Source: Candidatus Delongbacteria bacterium (GTDB lineage: Bacteria > CAIWAD01 > BS150m-G50). Taken from it: a DNA stretch of 15,028 nucleotides. Location of the stretch: contig JADHUQ010000038.1 of assembly GCA_016784425.1 (NCBI GenBank), positions 1 to 15,028 of the forward strand, read 5' to 3'. The position numbers and the translations under genes are program-made. Below the pieces are notes generated by a model. The model ran no database searches. It had not been told where the DNA came from and saw only the letters and a list, made by a program, of their open reading frames with translations. Positions 7,450-13,997 of this stretch are shown here, one piece after another (positions within the stretch are counted from its first letter, which is position 1; each line of letters starts with the position of its first letter).

Positions 7450-7764
7450 TTGACCGATACCCCACAGTACATCTATACCATTCAACCCACCCGGGCGGCA
7501 ATGCTGACCGCCGACCCCACTCCGGAGGAAGCGGCAGTTCTCGACCGGCACATCAGCTACCTGCAGGATTTGACCGCCGCCGGTGTGGTCATCCTGGCGG
7601 GCAGAACTCTCAACAGTGACCCGAGCAGTTTCGGCATTGTAGTATTCAAGGCTGCCGACCTGGCAGTGGCAGAGCGAATAATGCAGAATGACCCGGCAGT
7701 GAGCGCAGGGGTGATGCAGGCCAAATTGTATCCTTATCGGGTAGCACTGATGGGTGGGAGATGA
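7450..7764 (+). CDS. YciI-like protein
   Basis: A 104-residue protein of the YCII fold (dimeric alpha+beta ferredoxin-like barrel). The start is TTG at 7450, fixed by a strong AGGAGG at 7440-7445; the first in-frame ATG (7501) would delete the first beta strand. His34 in DRHISYLQ and Asp81 in the NDPAV motif correspond to the conserved His and Asp of the family. AGVVILAGRT and GIVVFKAADLAVAERIM complete the pattern. YciI-type proteins are small enzymes or accessory domains with poorly known substrates. Its stop overlaps the LysE-type gene start as ATGA, so it is translated with the exporter. Confidence 0.88.
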   Translation: MTDTPQYIYTIQPTRAAMLTADPTPEEAAVLDRHISYLQDLTAAGVVILAGRTLNSDPSSFGIVVFKAADLAVAERIMQNDPAVSAGVMQAKLYPYRVALMGGR

Positions 7765-8369
7765 TAGCCTACTTGCTGCAGGGGGCGGGTCTCGGTTTCA
7801 TGGGGGCATCACAACCGGGGCCTTTTCAGGCTTTCATCATCGCTCAAACTCTGCAGGCGGGCTGGCGTCGTACCCTGCGGGCTGCTCTGGCACCACTACT
7901 CAGTGATGCACCGATAATCCTGCTGGTGATGCTGTTGTTGCGCCAGGTGCCTTTGTTCCTGCAACGCTCCCTCTACATCGCCGGTGGGTTGTTCCTGCTC
8001 TTTCTGGCCTGGCGCTCCTGGTACAACTGGCGCTTTCACCCCGGGGAAGATACTTCAGCCGCTGTAAACAGCGACAATACACTGCTCAAAGCGGTGACGA
8101 TGAATTTCTTGAGTCCGGGTCCGTACATCTACTGGAGTCTGGTGGCAGGTCCGATATTTCTGACCGGTTGGCGGGAAGATCCAGCCAACGGAATCGCGTT
8201 TATCACCGGGTTTTACCTGCTTATGGTTGCAACTCTGGCTGCGATAATCGTCACTTTTGGTCTGTCACGGAAGTTCGGTCCCAGGGTAACACATATCATA
8301 TTAGGTGTATCGATTTTGACGATGATCAGCTTTGGTGGATACCATATCTGGCTGGGAATCTGCGGATAA
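7761..8369 (+). CDS. LysE-family transporter
   Basis: A 202-residue integral membrane protein with about six hydrophobic segments. It matches the LysE/RhtB exporter superfamily: an N-terminal GFMGASQPGPFQAFII motif (the family's PGP signature), a second segment with LSDAPIILLVMLLL, a mid-protein FLSPGPYIYWSLVAGP motif, and a final segment WLGIC at the C-terminus. Members usually export amino acids or related small molecules across the inner membrane; the substrate here is unknown. The start is in an ATGA overlap with the YciI-like gene, with GGGAG close before it. The next gene starts 52 bases downstream, so the run probably continues. Confidence 0.88.
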   Translation: MIAYLLQGAGLGFMGASQPGPFQAFIIAQTLQAGWRRTLRAALAPLLSDAPIILLVMLLLRQVPLFLQRSLYIAGGLFLLFLAWRSWYNWRFHPGEDTSAAVNSDNTLLKAVTMNFLSPGPYIYWSLVAGPIFLTGWREDPANGIAFITGFYLLMVATLAAIIVTFGLSRKFGPRVTHIILGVSILTMISFGGYHIWLGICG

Positions 8370-8421
8370 GCGCGACGTAGAGGAAACACATCATTTAAAT
8401 CGAGTGGGAAAAGGAGATAAA

Positions 8422-8940
8422 ATGAGTGTCTTTGAACTGATGAAGAAACGCTGTTCGGTACGCGAATTCACCGACCAACCGGTTGAGGAGGAGAAACTCA
8501 TCCGCATACTTGAAGCGGCTCGAGTGGCTCCCTCCGCCGCCAACCGCCAGCCGTGGCACTTTATAGTACTGCGTAACCAGGCGCTGAAGGAGCAGGTCTC
8601 CTCGCACTGGGGGGCTAAAGCTCCAGTGATTATCGTCATCTGTGGCGATCACATCAGCTCCTGGCACCGCAAGGATGGCAAGGATCACTGTGATATCGAT
8701 GCGGCGATAGCGGTCGACCACATGACCCTGATGATAACTGAACTGGAACTGGGCAGCTGCTGGGTCTGCGCCTTTAACAATATACGCACAGCCGAGGTGC
8801 TGGATCTGCCGGAGCAGCTGGAACCGATCGCCCTGCTACCACTCGGTTACCCGGCAGAGTTCAGCGATCCCGATCGTCACGACAGCCAGCGTAAACCGCT
8901 GGAGGATATCGTATCCTGGGATGGTTACAAAAAGGGATAG
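8422..8940 (+). CDS. Nitroreductase-family FMN-dependent oxidoreductase
   Basis: A 172-residue protein from the ATG at 8422, placed by AAGGAGA at 8411-8417; a longer in-frame form would run back into the transporter gene. Residues 10-14 (RCSVR) match the family's FMN phosphate-binding Arg-x-Ser-x-Arg. APSAANRQPW (36-45) is the second FMN segment. LGSCWVCAFN and ALLPLGYPAE complete the fold. These enzymes use NAD(P)H to reduce nitroaromatics, quinones or flavins, or catalyse related redox steps. The protein is at the short end of the family. It is the last gene of the six-gene run, and non-coding DNA follows. Confidence 0.9.
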   Translation: MSVFELMKKRCSVREFTDQPVEEEKLIRILEAARVAPSAANRQPWHFIVLRNQALKEQVSSHWGAKAPVIIVICGDHISSWHRKDGKDHCDIDAAIAVDHMTLMITELELGSCWVCAFNNIRTAEVLDLPEQLEPIALLPLGYPAEFSDPDRHDSQRKPLEDIVSWDGYKKG

Positions 8941-9252
8941 CGTTCCGGGACAGCCGGCTGATTTGATATTCCCACCACGACTGGACTATCATTGAGGATA
9001 CCAGGTTTTGGGGATACATGGAGACATTGTTGATCCACCGCAGGTTTGATGCGGTTGCTTCCAAAAACCTGCAGCTGGAAATCTGCACTGAGGATTAAAG
9101 CCAGTAGCATCAGGCATGTGCAACCGGTATCAATCCGGATGGTGTCTGGACAGCCGATCACATTCTCTCCTGATGTACAGATCAAACAGGTCCATTTTTC
9201 CCTGGCAAAGCTGTTATGTCGCCAGTAAAGGGACTTCTCCTTACCGGTTCCG
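8941..9252. other. Intergenic region with an inverted-repeat structure
   Basis: About 310 non-coding bases follow the nitroreductase gene. CAGGTTTTGG (9002-9011) pairs with CCAAAAACCTG (9061-9071) apart from one extra A. Between them ACCGC (9037-9041) pairs with GCGGT (9051-9055) across a nine-base loop. This could be a branched RNA fold of about 70 bases, but it does not fit a tRNA and has no T-tract to make a terminator. The perfect palindrome CAGCCGGCTG lies just after the stop codon. No gene is supported. Confidence 0.4.
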
Positions 9253-9281
9253 TTGACTTTTCCCTTCCCATTTCATATGTT
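9253..9281 (+). promoter_or_regulatory. Sigma70-type promoter for the yjbQ-helicase-acetyltransferase operon
   Basis: TTGACT (9253-9258) and TATGTT (9276-9281) are separated by exactly 17 bases. The -35 matches five of six consensus bases and the -10 four of six. Transcription would begin near 9288, about 30 bases before the TTG start of yjbQ. This placement also argues against the longer reading of yjbQ from 9216. Confidence 0.55.
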
Positions 9282-9317
9282 CCACCCCAAACAGTTAAAC
9301 AGAGAGTAAAGACAGCC

Positions 9318-9746
9318 TTGCGTTTATACAATGTAACCACCGAGAAACAGGTGGAGATGATCAATATCGACAACCTGCTGAGACGCTACCTCCAGGAGGA
9401 GCAGTTGACAGAGGGGGTGCTGCTGATATTCGTTCCTCACACCACCGCCGCTGTCACCATCAACGAAAACGGTGACCCGGATGTCCAACGGGATATCATC
9501 AACATGCTCAACCAGGTGATTCCCTTCGATGGGAATTTTCACCACTTTGAGGGAAATTCGGCAGCCCATATCAAGAGTTCTCTGATCGGCTGCCAGACTC
9601 AGGTAATTGTCAGGGATGGCCTGGCGCAGTTGGGGACCTGGCAATCTGTCTATTTCTGCGAGTTTGACGGTCCCCGCAACCGCAAGCTCTGGATCGAACA
9701 TCATACCACCCCCGGCCATTCGGCTGCCCCCCCTACCCAACCGTGA
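9318..9746 (+). CDS. yjbQ: YjbQ family protein (UPF0047, secondary thiamine-phosphate synthase-like enzyme)
   Basis: A 142-residue protein if started at TTG 9318. The frame is open from an ATG at 9216, but the extra 34 residues have no family counterpart and would precede the promoter. Family members begin with a short strand like this one (RLYNVTTEKQVEMINI). Conserved blocks are present: VPHTTAAVTINENGDPDV with His41, FHHFEGNSAAHIKSSL (74-89), and FCEFDGPRNRKLWI. YjbQ proteins show weak thiamine-phosphate synthase activity in vitro and complement such mutants; the physiological role is unsettled. The ribosome-binding site is weak (AGAGAG about 11 bases before the TTG). The next gene starts seven bases after the stop, so co-transcription is likely. 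Confidence 0.85.
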   Translation: MRLYNVTTEKQVEMINIDNLLRRYLQEEQLTEGVLLIFVPHTTAAVTINENGDPDVQRDIINMLNQVIPFDGNFHHFEGNSAAHIKSSLIGCQTQVIVRDGLAQLGTWQSVYFCEFDGPRNRKLWIEHHTTPGHSAAPPTQP

Positions 9747-9752
9747 GGTAAA

Positions 9753-11423
9753 ATGTACAACCCCCAGAACCCCCTGATTGTCCAGTCCGATCGTTCAATT
9801 TTTCTGGAAACCGATAATCAGCATTACGAGGAAGCACGCGACCAGCTGGCCCGTTTTGCCGAGCTGGAAAAGAGCCCGGAGCATCTGCACACCTATCGTA
9901 TCAACCCCCTTTCCCTCTGGAACGCAGCAGCCGCCGGAATGAACGCCGGTGAAATCATCAACGTGCTGGATCGTTTTTCCAAGTACGAAATCCCGAACAA
10001 CATCGTGGAAATCATCCGGGAACAGGTAGCTCGTTACGGCCGTTTGAAGCTGGTCAAAGCGGGGAAAGGTCTTCTGGCACTGGAGTCAGCCGATGAGTCT
10101 CTGCTGGCGGAAATCGTCCAGCATAAAACGGTCAAACCCTATATCGATAACCAGATATCTCCTTTTCGAATAGAGGTGAACGCCGGAAATCGCGGGTATC
10201 TCAAACAGGCGTTGATCAAGATCGGCTTTCCGGTTGAAGATCTGGCCGGTTACCGGGACGGAGCACCGCTCGAACTGTCCCTCCTGCCAATCAGTCGCTC
10301 CGGCAAAGAGTTTCAGATGCGACGCTATCAGGAGGACGCTGTGGCCCGTTACTGGGCCAGTGGTGATGTCAGGGGTGGTTCCGGTGTACTGGTGCTTCCC
10401 TGTGGTTCCGGGAAAACCGTGATCGGTATGGGAATCATGGAAAAGGTGAAAATGCACACCCTGATTCTGACTACCAATGTGACCGCGTTGCACCAGTGGC
10501 GTGAGGAGCTGTTGGACAAAACCGATATCAATCCACGGGACATCGCCGAATACAGCGGCGAACACAAATCGATCGGCCCGATCACTATCGCCACTTACCA
10601 GATCCTGACCTACCGGCATAGTAAGAACTCACCTTTTGTCCATTTCGGTATCTTTGACGAACACAACTGGGGATTGATTATTTACGATGAGGTGCACCTG
10701 CTGCCGGCACCGGTTTTTCGGGCGGTGGCGGTTTTACAGAGCCGACGGCGTCTGGGTTTGACAGCCACCCTGGTTCGGGAGGATGGCAAGGAGGATGATG
10801 TCTTCTCCCTGATCGGCCCGAAAAAAGTGGATATTCCCTGGCGCGAACTGGAGACACAGGGCTGGATAGCGGAGGCGGTGTGCGTTGAGTACCGGCTGGC
10901 CCTCTCTCCGGAGAAAAGGATGGATTACGCTCTCTCGGAGAAACGGAAGAAGTATACAATTGCTTCGACCAATCCCCGCAAGATGGATGTCATTAAGATG
11001 TTGCTGGAACGGCACGCCGAGGACCAGGTGCTGATCATCGGGCAGTATATTGACCAGCTGAAGAAGATCGCCGCGGAGCTGGAAGCTGACCTGATCACCG
11101 GTTCAGTTAAGAATGATGTGCGGGATGTGCTCTACGAGGAGTTCCGCAGCGGCAGAATCAAGCGCCTGGTAGTCTCCAAGGTGGCCAATTTCGCAGTTGA
11201 TATTCCCTCCGCTAATGTGGCGATCCAGGTCTCCGGTACCTTTGGTTCCCGGCAGGAGGAGGCGCAACGGCTGGGTCGGATTCTGCGCCCCAAAAAAGGA
11301 GATAACATCGCGCATTTCTATACGCTCGTCACCCGCGATACTATCGATCAGGAGTTTGCCATGAACCGACAGCTCTTCCTGACCGAACAGGGTTATCGTT
11401 ACGAGATTATCAATTTTGACTGA
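9753..11423 (+). CDS. XPB/Rad25-like superfamily 2 DNA helicase
   Basis: A 556-residue protein. The N-terminal region (about 1-150) is the helicase-associated domain seen before the motor in bacterial XPB homologues (NPLIVQSDRSIFLET, TYRINPLSLWNAAAAG). Motor motifs follow in order: PCGSGKT (Lys221), ATYQILTYR, DEVH at 312-315, GLTATLVRED with the XPB-type RED motif at 342-344, and in the second RecA domain SKVANFAVDIP and QRLGRILRP at 505-513. XPB-type enzymes use ATP to translocate on or unwind DNA. Bacterial versions have been linked to repair, but their exact role is unclear. The start follows GAGGTAAA. The gene sits between yjbQ and a GNAT gene whose start overlaps its 3' end. Length and motifs are complete. 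Confidence 0.93.
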   Translation: MYNPQNPLIVQSDRSIFLETDNQHYEEARDQLARFAELEKSPEHLHTYRINPLSLWNAAAAGMNAGEIINVLDRFSKYEIPNNIVEIIREQVARYGRLKLVKAGKGLLALESADESLLAEIVQHKTVKPYIDNQISPFRIEVNAGNRGYLKQALIKIGFPVEDLAGYRDGAPLELSLLPISRSGKEFQMRRYQEDAVARYWASGDVRGGSGVLVLPCGSGKTVIGMGIMEKVKMHTLILTTNVTALHQWREELLDKTDINPRDIAEYSGEHKSIGPITIATYQILTYRHSKNSPFVHFGIFDEHNWGLIIYDEVHLLPAPVFRAVAVLQSRRRLGLTATLVREDGKEDDVFSLIGPKKVDIPWRELETQGWIAEAVCVEYRLALSPEKRMDYALSEKRKKYTIASTNPRKMDVIKMLLERHAEDQVLIIGQYIDQLKKIAAELEADLITGSVKNDVRDVLYEEFRSGRIKRLVVSKVANFAVDIPSANVAIQVSGTFGSRQEEAQRLGRILRPKKGDNIAHFYTLVTRDTIDQEFAMNRQLFLTEQGYRYEIINFD

Positions 11424-11928
11424 CACACCCACTATTACTACCAGGCGACTACGCTTGCGCCCCTGGCGGGAAGCGGATGTAGGTCCGCTCTTCCGCATCC
11501 TGCTCAATGAAGAAACGCTGCGTTATTTCCCAGCTGGACCGGTACCGACCCGTCCGCGTATCGCCGGACTGGTAGCGCGCCAGTTGATACATTGGGCGCG
11601 GCGGGGATACGGCTGGTGGGCGGTTGAAGAGTTGGCGGTGGAAGGGAAACTCTGCGGTTGGTGTGGGCTGCAATACCTGCTGGAAACAGGCGAAACCGAA
11701 GTTGCTTATCTTCTTGACAAGCCTTGCTGGGGTCGAGGACTCGCCACGGAGGGAGCCGGGGCTGCAGTGAAATTCGGGTTTGAGGTGGTGGGACTGGATA
11801 GTATCGTCGGTTTGATCCACCCTGACAACCTGGCTTCCGGGAGGGTGCTGGAGAAGTCCGGCTTGATCTTCACCCGCAAACAGAAGTACTTCGGAATGAC
11901 CTGCTGTCGATACGCGATTATGAAGTGA
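11416..11928 (+). CDS. GNAT-family N-acetyltransferase (RimJ/RimL type)
   Basis: A 170-residue protein. The best start is TTG at 11416, overlapping the last codons of the helicase; no ATG occurs early enough to keep the TTRRLRLRPWREAD segment typical of RimJ/RimL-like acetyltransferases. The acetyl-CoA site appears as CWGRGLATEGAGA, a RGxATE version of the usual Arg/Gln-x-x-Gly-x-Gly/Ala loop, followed by HPDNLASGRVLEKSGL, the conserved Asn and C-terminal helix. Substrates in this family range from ribosomal proteins to amino acids and antibiotics and cannot be read from sequence. The overlap suggests translation coupled to the helicase. It closes the operon; a new promoter begins just downstream. 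Confidence 0.87.
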   Translation: MTDTPTITTRRLRLRPWREADVGPLFRILLNEETLRYFPAGPVPTRPRIAGLVARQLIHWARRGYGWWAVEELAVEGKLCGWCGLQYLLETGETEVAYLLDKPCWGRGLATEGAGAAVKFGFEVVGLDSIVGLIHPDNLASGRVLEKSGLIFTRKQKYFGMTCCRYAIMK

Positions 11929-11948
11929 GAGTGTACAGGAATCAGTTT

Positions 11949-11957
11949 TGCTATAAT
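11949..11957 (+). promoter_or_regulatory. Extended -10 promoter upstream of the second GNAT gene
   Basis: TGCTATAAT gives a perfect TATAAT (11952-11957) preceded by the extended -10 TG. No good -35 lies at the expected distance, which is typical of extended -10 promoters. Transcription would start near 11964, giving a leader of about 180 bases that contains the GGGGTCGGACC dyad and the two imperfect repeats. Confidence 0.5.
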
Positions 11958-11983
11958 GCTGATATACAACCACTTAGACTTCT

Positions 11984-12000
11984 CCGGGGTCGGACCCGGT
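11984..12000 (+). repeat. GGGGTCGGACC dyad element, second copy
   Basis: The 11-mer at 11986-11996 is identical to 4870-4880. It contains the symmetric GGGTC-G-GACCC, and the flanks (CC before, CGG after) extend the dyad. It lies in the leader of the second GNAT gene. It is unlikely to be a terminator, because the loop is too short and no T-tract follows. Confidence 0.5.
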
Positions 12001-12030
12001 TATCTTGTTGAAATGTAGTTGTTTAGATAC

Positions 12031-12093
12031 AGTTTTCGCCTGAAAATGGCCCTGAAACAGTGCTTTTTCGGCCTAAAATGGATCAAGAAATAG
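12031..12093 (+). repeat. Two imperfect tandem repeats of about 30 bases
   Basis: Copy A (12031-12060) and copy B (12062-12093) both read TTTTCG, then CCT, then AAAATGG, and end in GAAA-x-AG; they differ mainly by single-base gaps and a divergent middle. In copy A, TTTTC pairs with GAAAA as a small hairpin. A third relative is at 4948-4978. Confidence 0.45.
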
Positions 12094-12142
12094 AATCGAG
12101 CGTGCAGTAATTATTTATGACGTCTTCAACTGTGAAGAGATA

Positions 12143-12667
12143 ATGCCGATATCACTACGCTCATACAATCCGGGGGATGATTTCGATGAGGTCTTCTCAT
12201 TTGCCAGGGAAATCCTCGCCGAATCACCAGTTGAGGATGCCCGTAGAGAACTACTCGCCTACCCCGCCAAAGCGCTGGTCGCCAAGGTCGCCCTGGATAG
12301 CCAGGGGACAATCATCGGTTTCGGCGCTGCCACTTATCCCTACTGGAACAATATCGCTATCATCGATTATCTGGTAGTGAAGCCGGAGTGGCGCAGTCGT
12401 GGCGTCGGTGCCGAGCTAATTGCGGAACTGGAAAGAGCGCTGTCGCAGGTTGAGCATCAGCCTTCCATCACTCGAGCGGTGTCCCAGACTGAGTGCGCCC
12501 CGAACAGAATGCTCGGGATTAGAATCGTCACAGTTCAAACCGTAACCTGGAATGAGGCTGGCATCCGCTTCTACGAACGGCAGGGCTACACGCAGCGAGT
12601 CGTGCTGCCGAGCTACTACGGCGCTGACAACGACCTGGTCTGGCTGGATCGAACGCTGGAGAGTTGA
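12143..12667 (+). CDS. GNAT-family N-acetyltransferase
   Basis: A 174-residue protein from the ATG at 12143, six bases after the GAAGAG purine run. The GNAT core is clear: VAKVALDSQGTIIGFGAATYP, DYLVVKPEWRSRGVGAELI (acetyl-CoA loop RSRGVG) and a C-terminal NEAGIRFYERQGY. Between the acetyl-CoA helix and the last core strand is a stretch of about 20 residues (QPSITRAVSQTECAPNRM and after) longer than usual, which may be a loop insertion. The substrate is unknown. It has its own promoter and leader and is not closely related in sequence to the upstream acetyltransferase. The following 400 bases hold no gene. Confidence 0.85.
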   Translation: MPISLRSYNPGDDFDEVFSFAREILAESPVEDARRELLAYPAKALVAKVALDSQGTIIGFGAATYPYWNNIAIIDYLVVKPEWRSRGVGAELIAELERALSQVEHQPSITRAVSQTECAPNRMLGIRIVTVQTVTWNEAGIRFYERQGYTQRVVLPSYYGADNDLVWLDRTLES

Positions 12668-13071
12668 CACCGAAGAGATAATGAAAATGTCCACACTGCT
12701 ACTCCTGCCTGTATTCCAACAGTAGAGCCCCACCCAGGGATATCCCCCACACCGCCAGCCGCCCCTGTCCACTTATGACACCCCTTGCGTCATCATCAAT
12801 AACTACTGCATCATATCGTGAGAGTATTCCGGGAGAGCTTTACGACCAGCGCTCTGTTACCGGAAGCCTGAAAGAAGTGATACAAATCGCGCAATAACAT
12901 CGCCAGCTTCTGTTGACACCTGGTTCCAAGGGTGAAGTTGTGCAGTCGTCTGGCGTATATGCTGAGATATTGACCGAACGTAAAAGAGCAGCCCCCGCTC
13001 TTGCGAACAGAGGCTGCTCAAATTCCATTACAACTGCCTTGACTAAGAGTCAGTCTTAGACAATCAAACAG
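12668..13071. other. Convergent intergenic region
   Basis: About 400 bases lie between the second GNAT gene and the end of the LysM gene on the opposite strand. Just after the GNAT stop, GAAGAGATAATG (12672-12683) repeats the exact 12 bases at the GNAT start (12134-12145) and opens a 14-codon frame ending at TAG. A 62-codon minus-strand frame (12840-13028) overlaps the terminator hairpin, has no ribosome-binding site and shows no recognisable protein pattern. Apart from the terminator listed separately, nothing functional is evident. Confidence 0.4.
12981..13019 (-). terminator. Rho-independent-type terminator of the selB-LysM operon
   Basis: On the minus strand GAGCAGCC (13019-13012) pairs perfectly with GGCTGCTC (12993-12986) across an 18-base loop that can pair further, and TTTT follows immediately. 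It lies about 50 bases past the LysM stop codon. In the plus direction no T-tract follows, so it should act mainly on minus-strand transcription. Confidence 0.65.
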
Positions 13072-13971
13072 TTAACGCTTGTGTGGTACATCCAGAATCT
13101 GACCGGGATAAATCAGGTTCGGATCTGTGATCTGATCCTGATTGGCTTCATAGATCAATGGCCAGAGTGCCGGATTGCTGTAAACCTGTGGATAACCGGC
13201 GATGCGTGCCAGGTAGTCACCCTGGATCACAGTATAGCGCATCTTGATGCTCTCCAGGGGGAAGCGGTTCTTGCGCAGCATACGATCACGCGGAATCGAA
13301 AAGACCTGGTTGGGGAAGATCAGGTCAGGATCATCAATCTCACCACGATTGGCATCGTAAATCCAGGTCCATTTGAAAGGATCATTATAAATGAACGGCT
13401 TCTTGGCGATGTTCCAGAGACAATCACCCCGCACCACTTTGTAAGAGGTGGGGAAATTGGTCGCGGAGAGATATTCCAGCGGCATGTCTACGATTTTGTT
13501 CTCCATGCTGGCTTTGTACATCGCAATTTCCTGCAGCCAGGCTGCGGCTCGGGGGTGGAGAGCTGACCTGCTCTGGCTGAAGTTCTGGTATTTCTGGAGA
13601 TCACGATAAATCGCGTCACCATTCTGCTGCATGGCCGCAAGATCCATTCCGGCATAACGGGCGAAGTTATCGCGCAGGGTTTCTACATTATTCAGGTAAG
13701 TGTCCAGCGAACGTCGATCTGTTTCCAGGGTGTTGAAAATCTGATTCCACGCAGTGTCGGTCTGTTTTTGCACAGAGGCAATCTCAGCCCTCAGGCGATC
13801 AATCTCCTGATTGACTGCAGCCAGTTCCTGGCGGGCGACCGCTTCACGCTGCTGGTATCCCTGCAGTTCCACGAGATACTGATCGTAAGTCATCCGGTCC
13901 TTATTTGCGCCAAATGCGAGAGACGGCATCAGAACCGCCAGCGCCAAAAGTGTCATCATGAGCCTTTTCAT
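13072..13971 (-). CDS. Secreted protein with N-terminal coiled coil and two LysM domains
   Basis: A 299-residue protein. Residues 1-21 form a signal peptide (Lys-Arg, a Leu/Met core, Ala-Phe-Gly). Residues about 36-70 form a heptad-like, charged coiled coil (REAVARQELAAVNQEIDRLR), followed by a mostly helical region to about 170. Two LysM domains follow: 177-227 (YKVVRGDCLWNIAKK ... NQVFSIP) and 246-296 (YTVIQGDYLARIAGY ... GQILDVP). LysM binds N-acetylglucosamine-containing glycans, so the protein should sit on periplasmic peptidoglycan. No hydrolase domain is present, so a structural or scaffold role is inferred. The start is supported by AAGGAGA about five bases before the ATG. It begins 15 bases after the selB stop and is probably co-transcribed with it. 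Confidence 0.9.
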   Translation of the reverse strand: MKRLMMTLLALAVLMPSLAFGANKDRMTYDQYLVELQGYQQREAVARQELAAVNQEIDRLRAEIASVQKQTDTAWNQIFNTLETDRRSLDTYLNNVETLRDNFARYAGMDLAAMQQNGDAIYRDLQKYQNFSQSRSALHPRAAAWLQEIAMYKASMENKIVDMPLEYLSATNFPTSYKVVRGDCLWNIAKKPFIYNDPFKWTWIYDANRGEIDDPDLIFPNQVFSIPRDRMLRKNRFPLESIKMRYTVIQGDYLARIAGYPQVYSNPALWPLIYEANQDQITDPNLIYPGQILDVPHKR

Positions 13972-13983
13972 AGGGTTCTCCTT

Positions 13984-13997
13984 AACTCAATTGAGTT
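13984..13997. other. 14-bp perfect palindrome across the selB stop codon
   Basis: AACTCAATTGAGTT is a perfect palindrome. It contains the TGA stop of selB and abuts the ribosome-binding site of the LysM gene. It could be a protein-binding site or chance; there is no loop for a stable RNA hairpin. Confidence 0.4.

Noticed and set aside
9002..9071. tRNA or rho-independent terminator reading of the inverted repeat
   Set aside because: No acceptor, anticodon or T-arm pattern fits, and no T-tract follows the outer stem.
9216..9317. Longer N-terminus for YjbQ from the ATG at 9216
   Set aside because: The extra residues have no family counterpart and the best promoter lies inside this stretch.
12840..13028. 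62-codon minus-strand frame before the LysM terminator
   Set aside because: It overlaps the terminator hairpin, lacks a ribosome-binding site and has no recognisable protein pattern.
13987..13989. Selenocysteine readthrough of the selB UGA
   Set aside because: The conserved C-terminal winged-helix motif finishes just before the UGA and no SECIS-like hairpin with a suitable loop follows.
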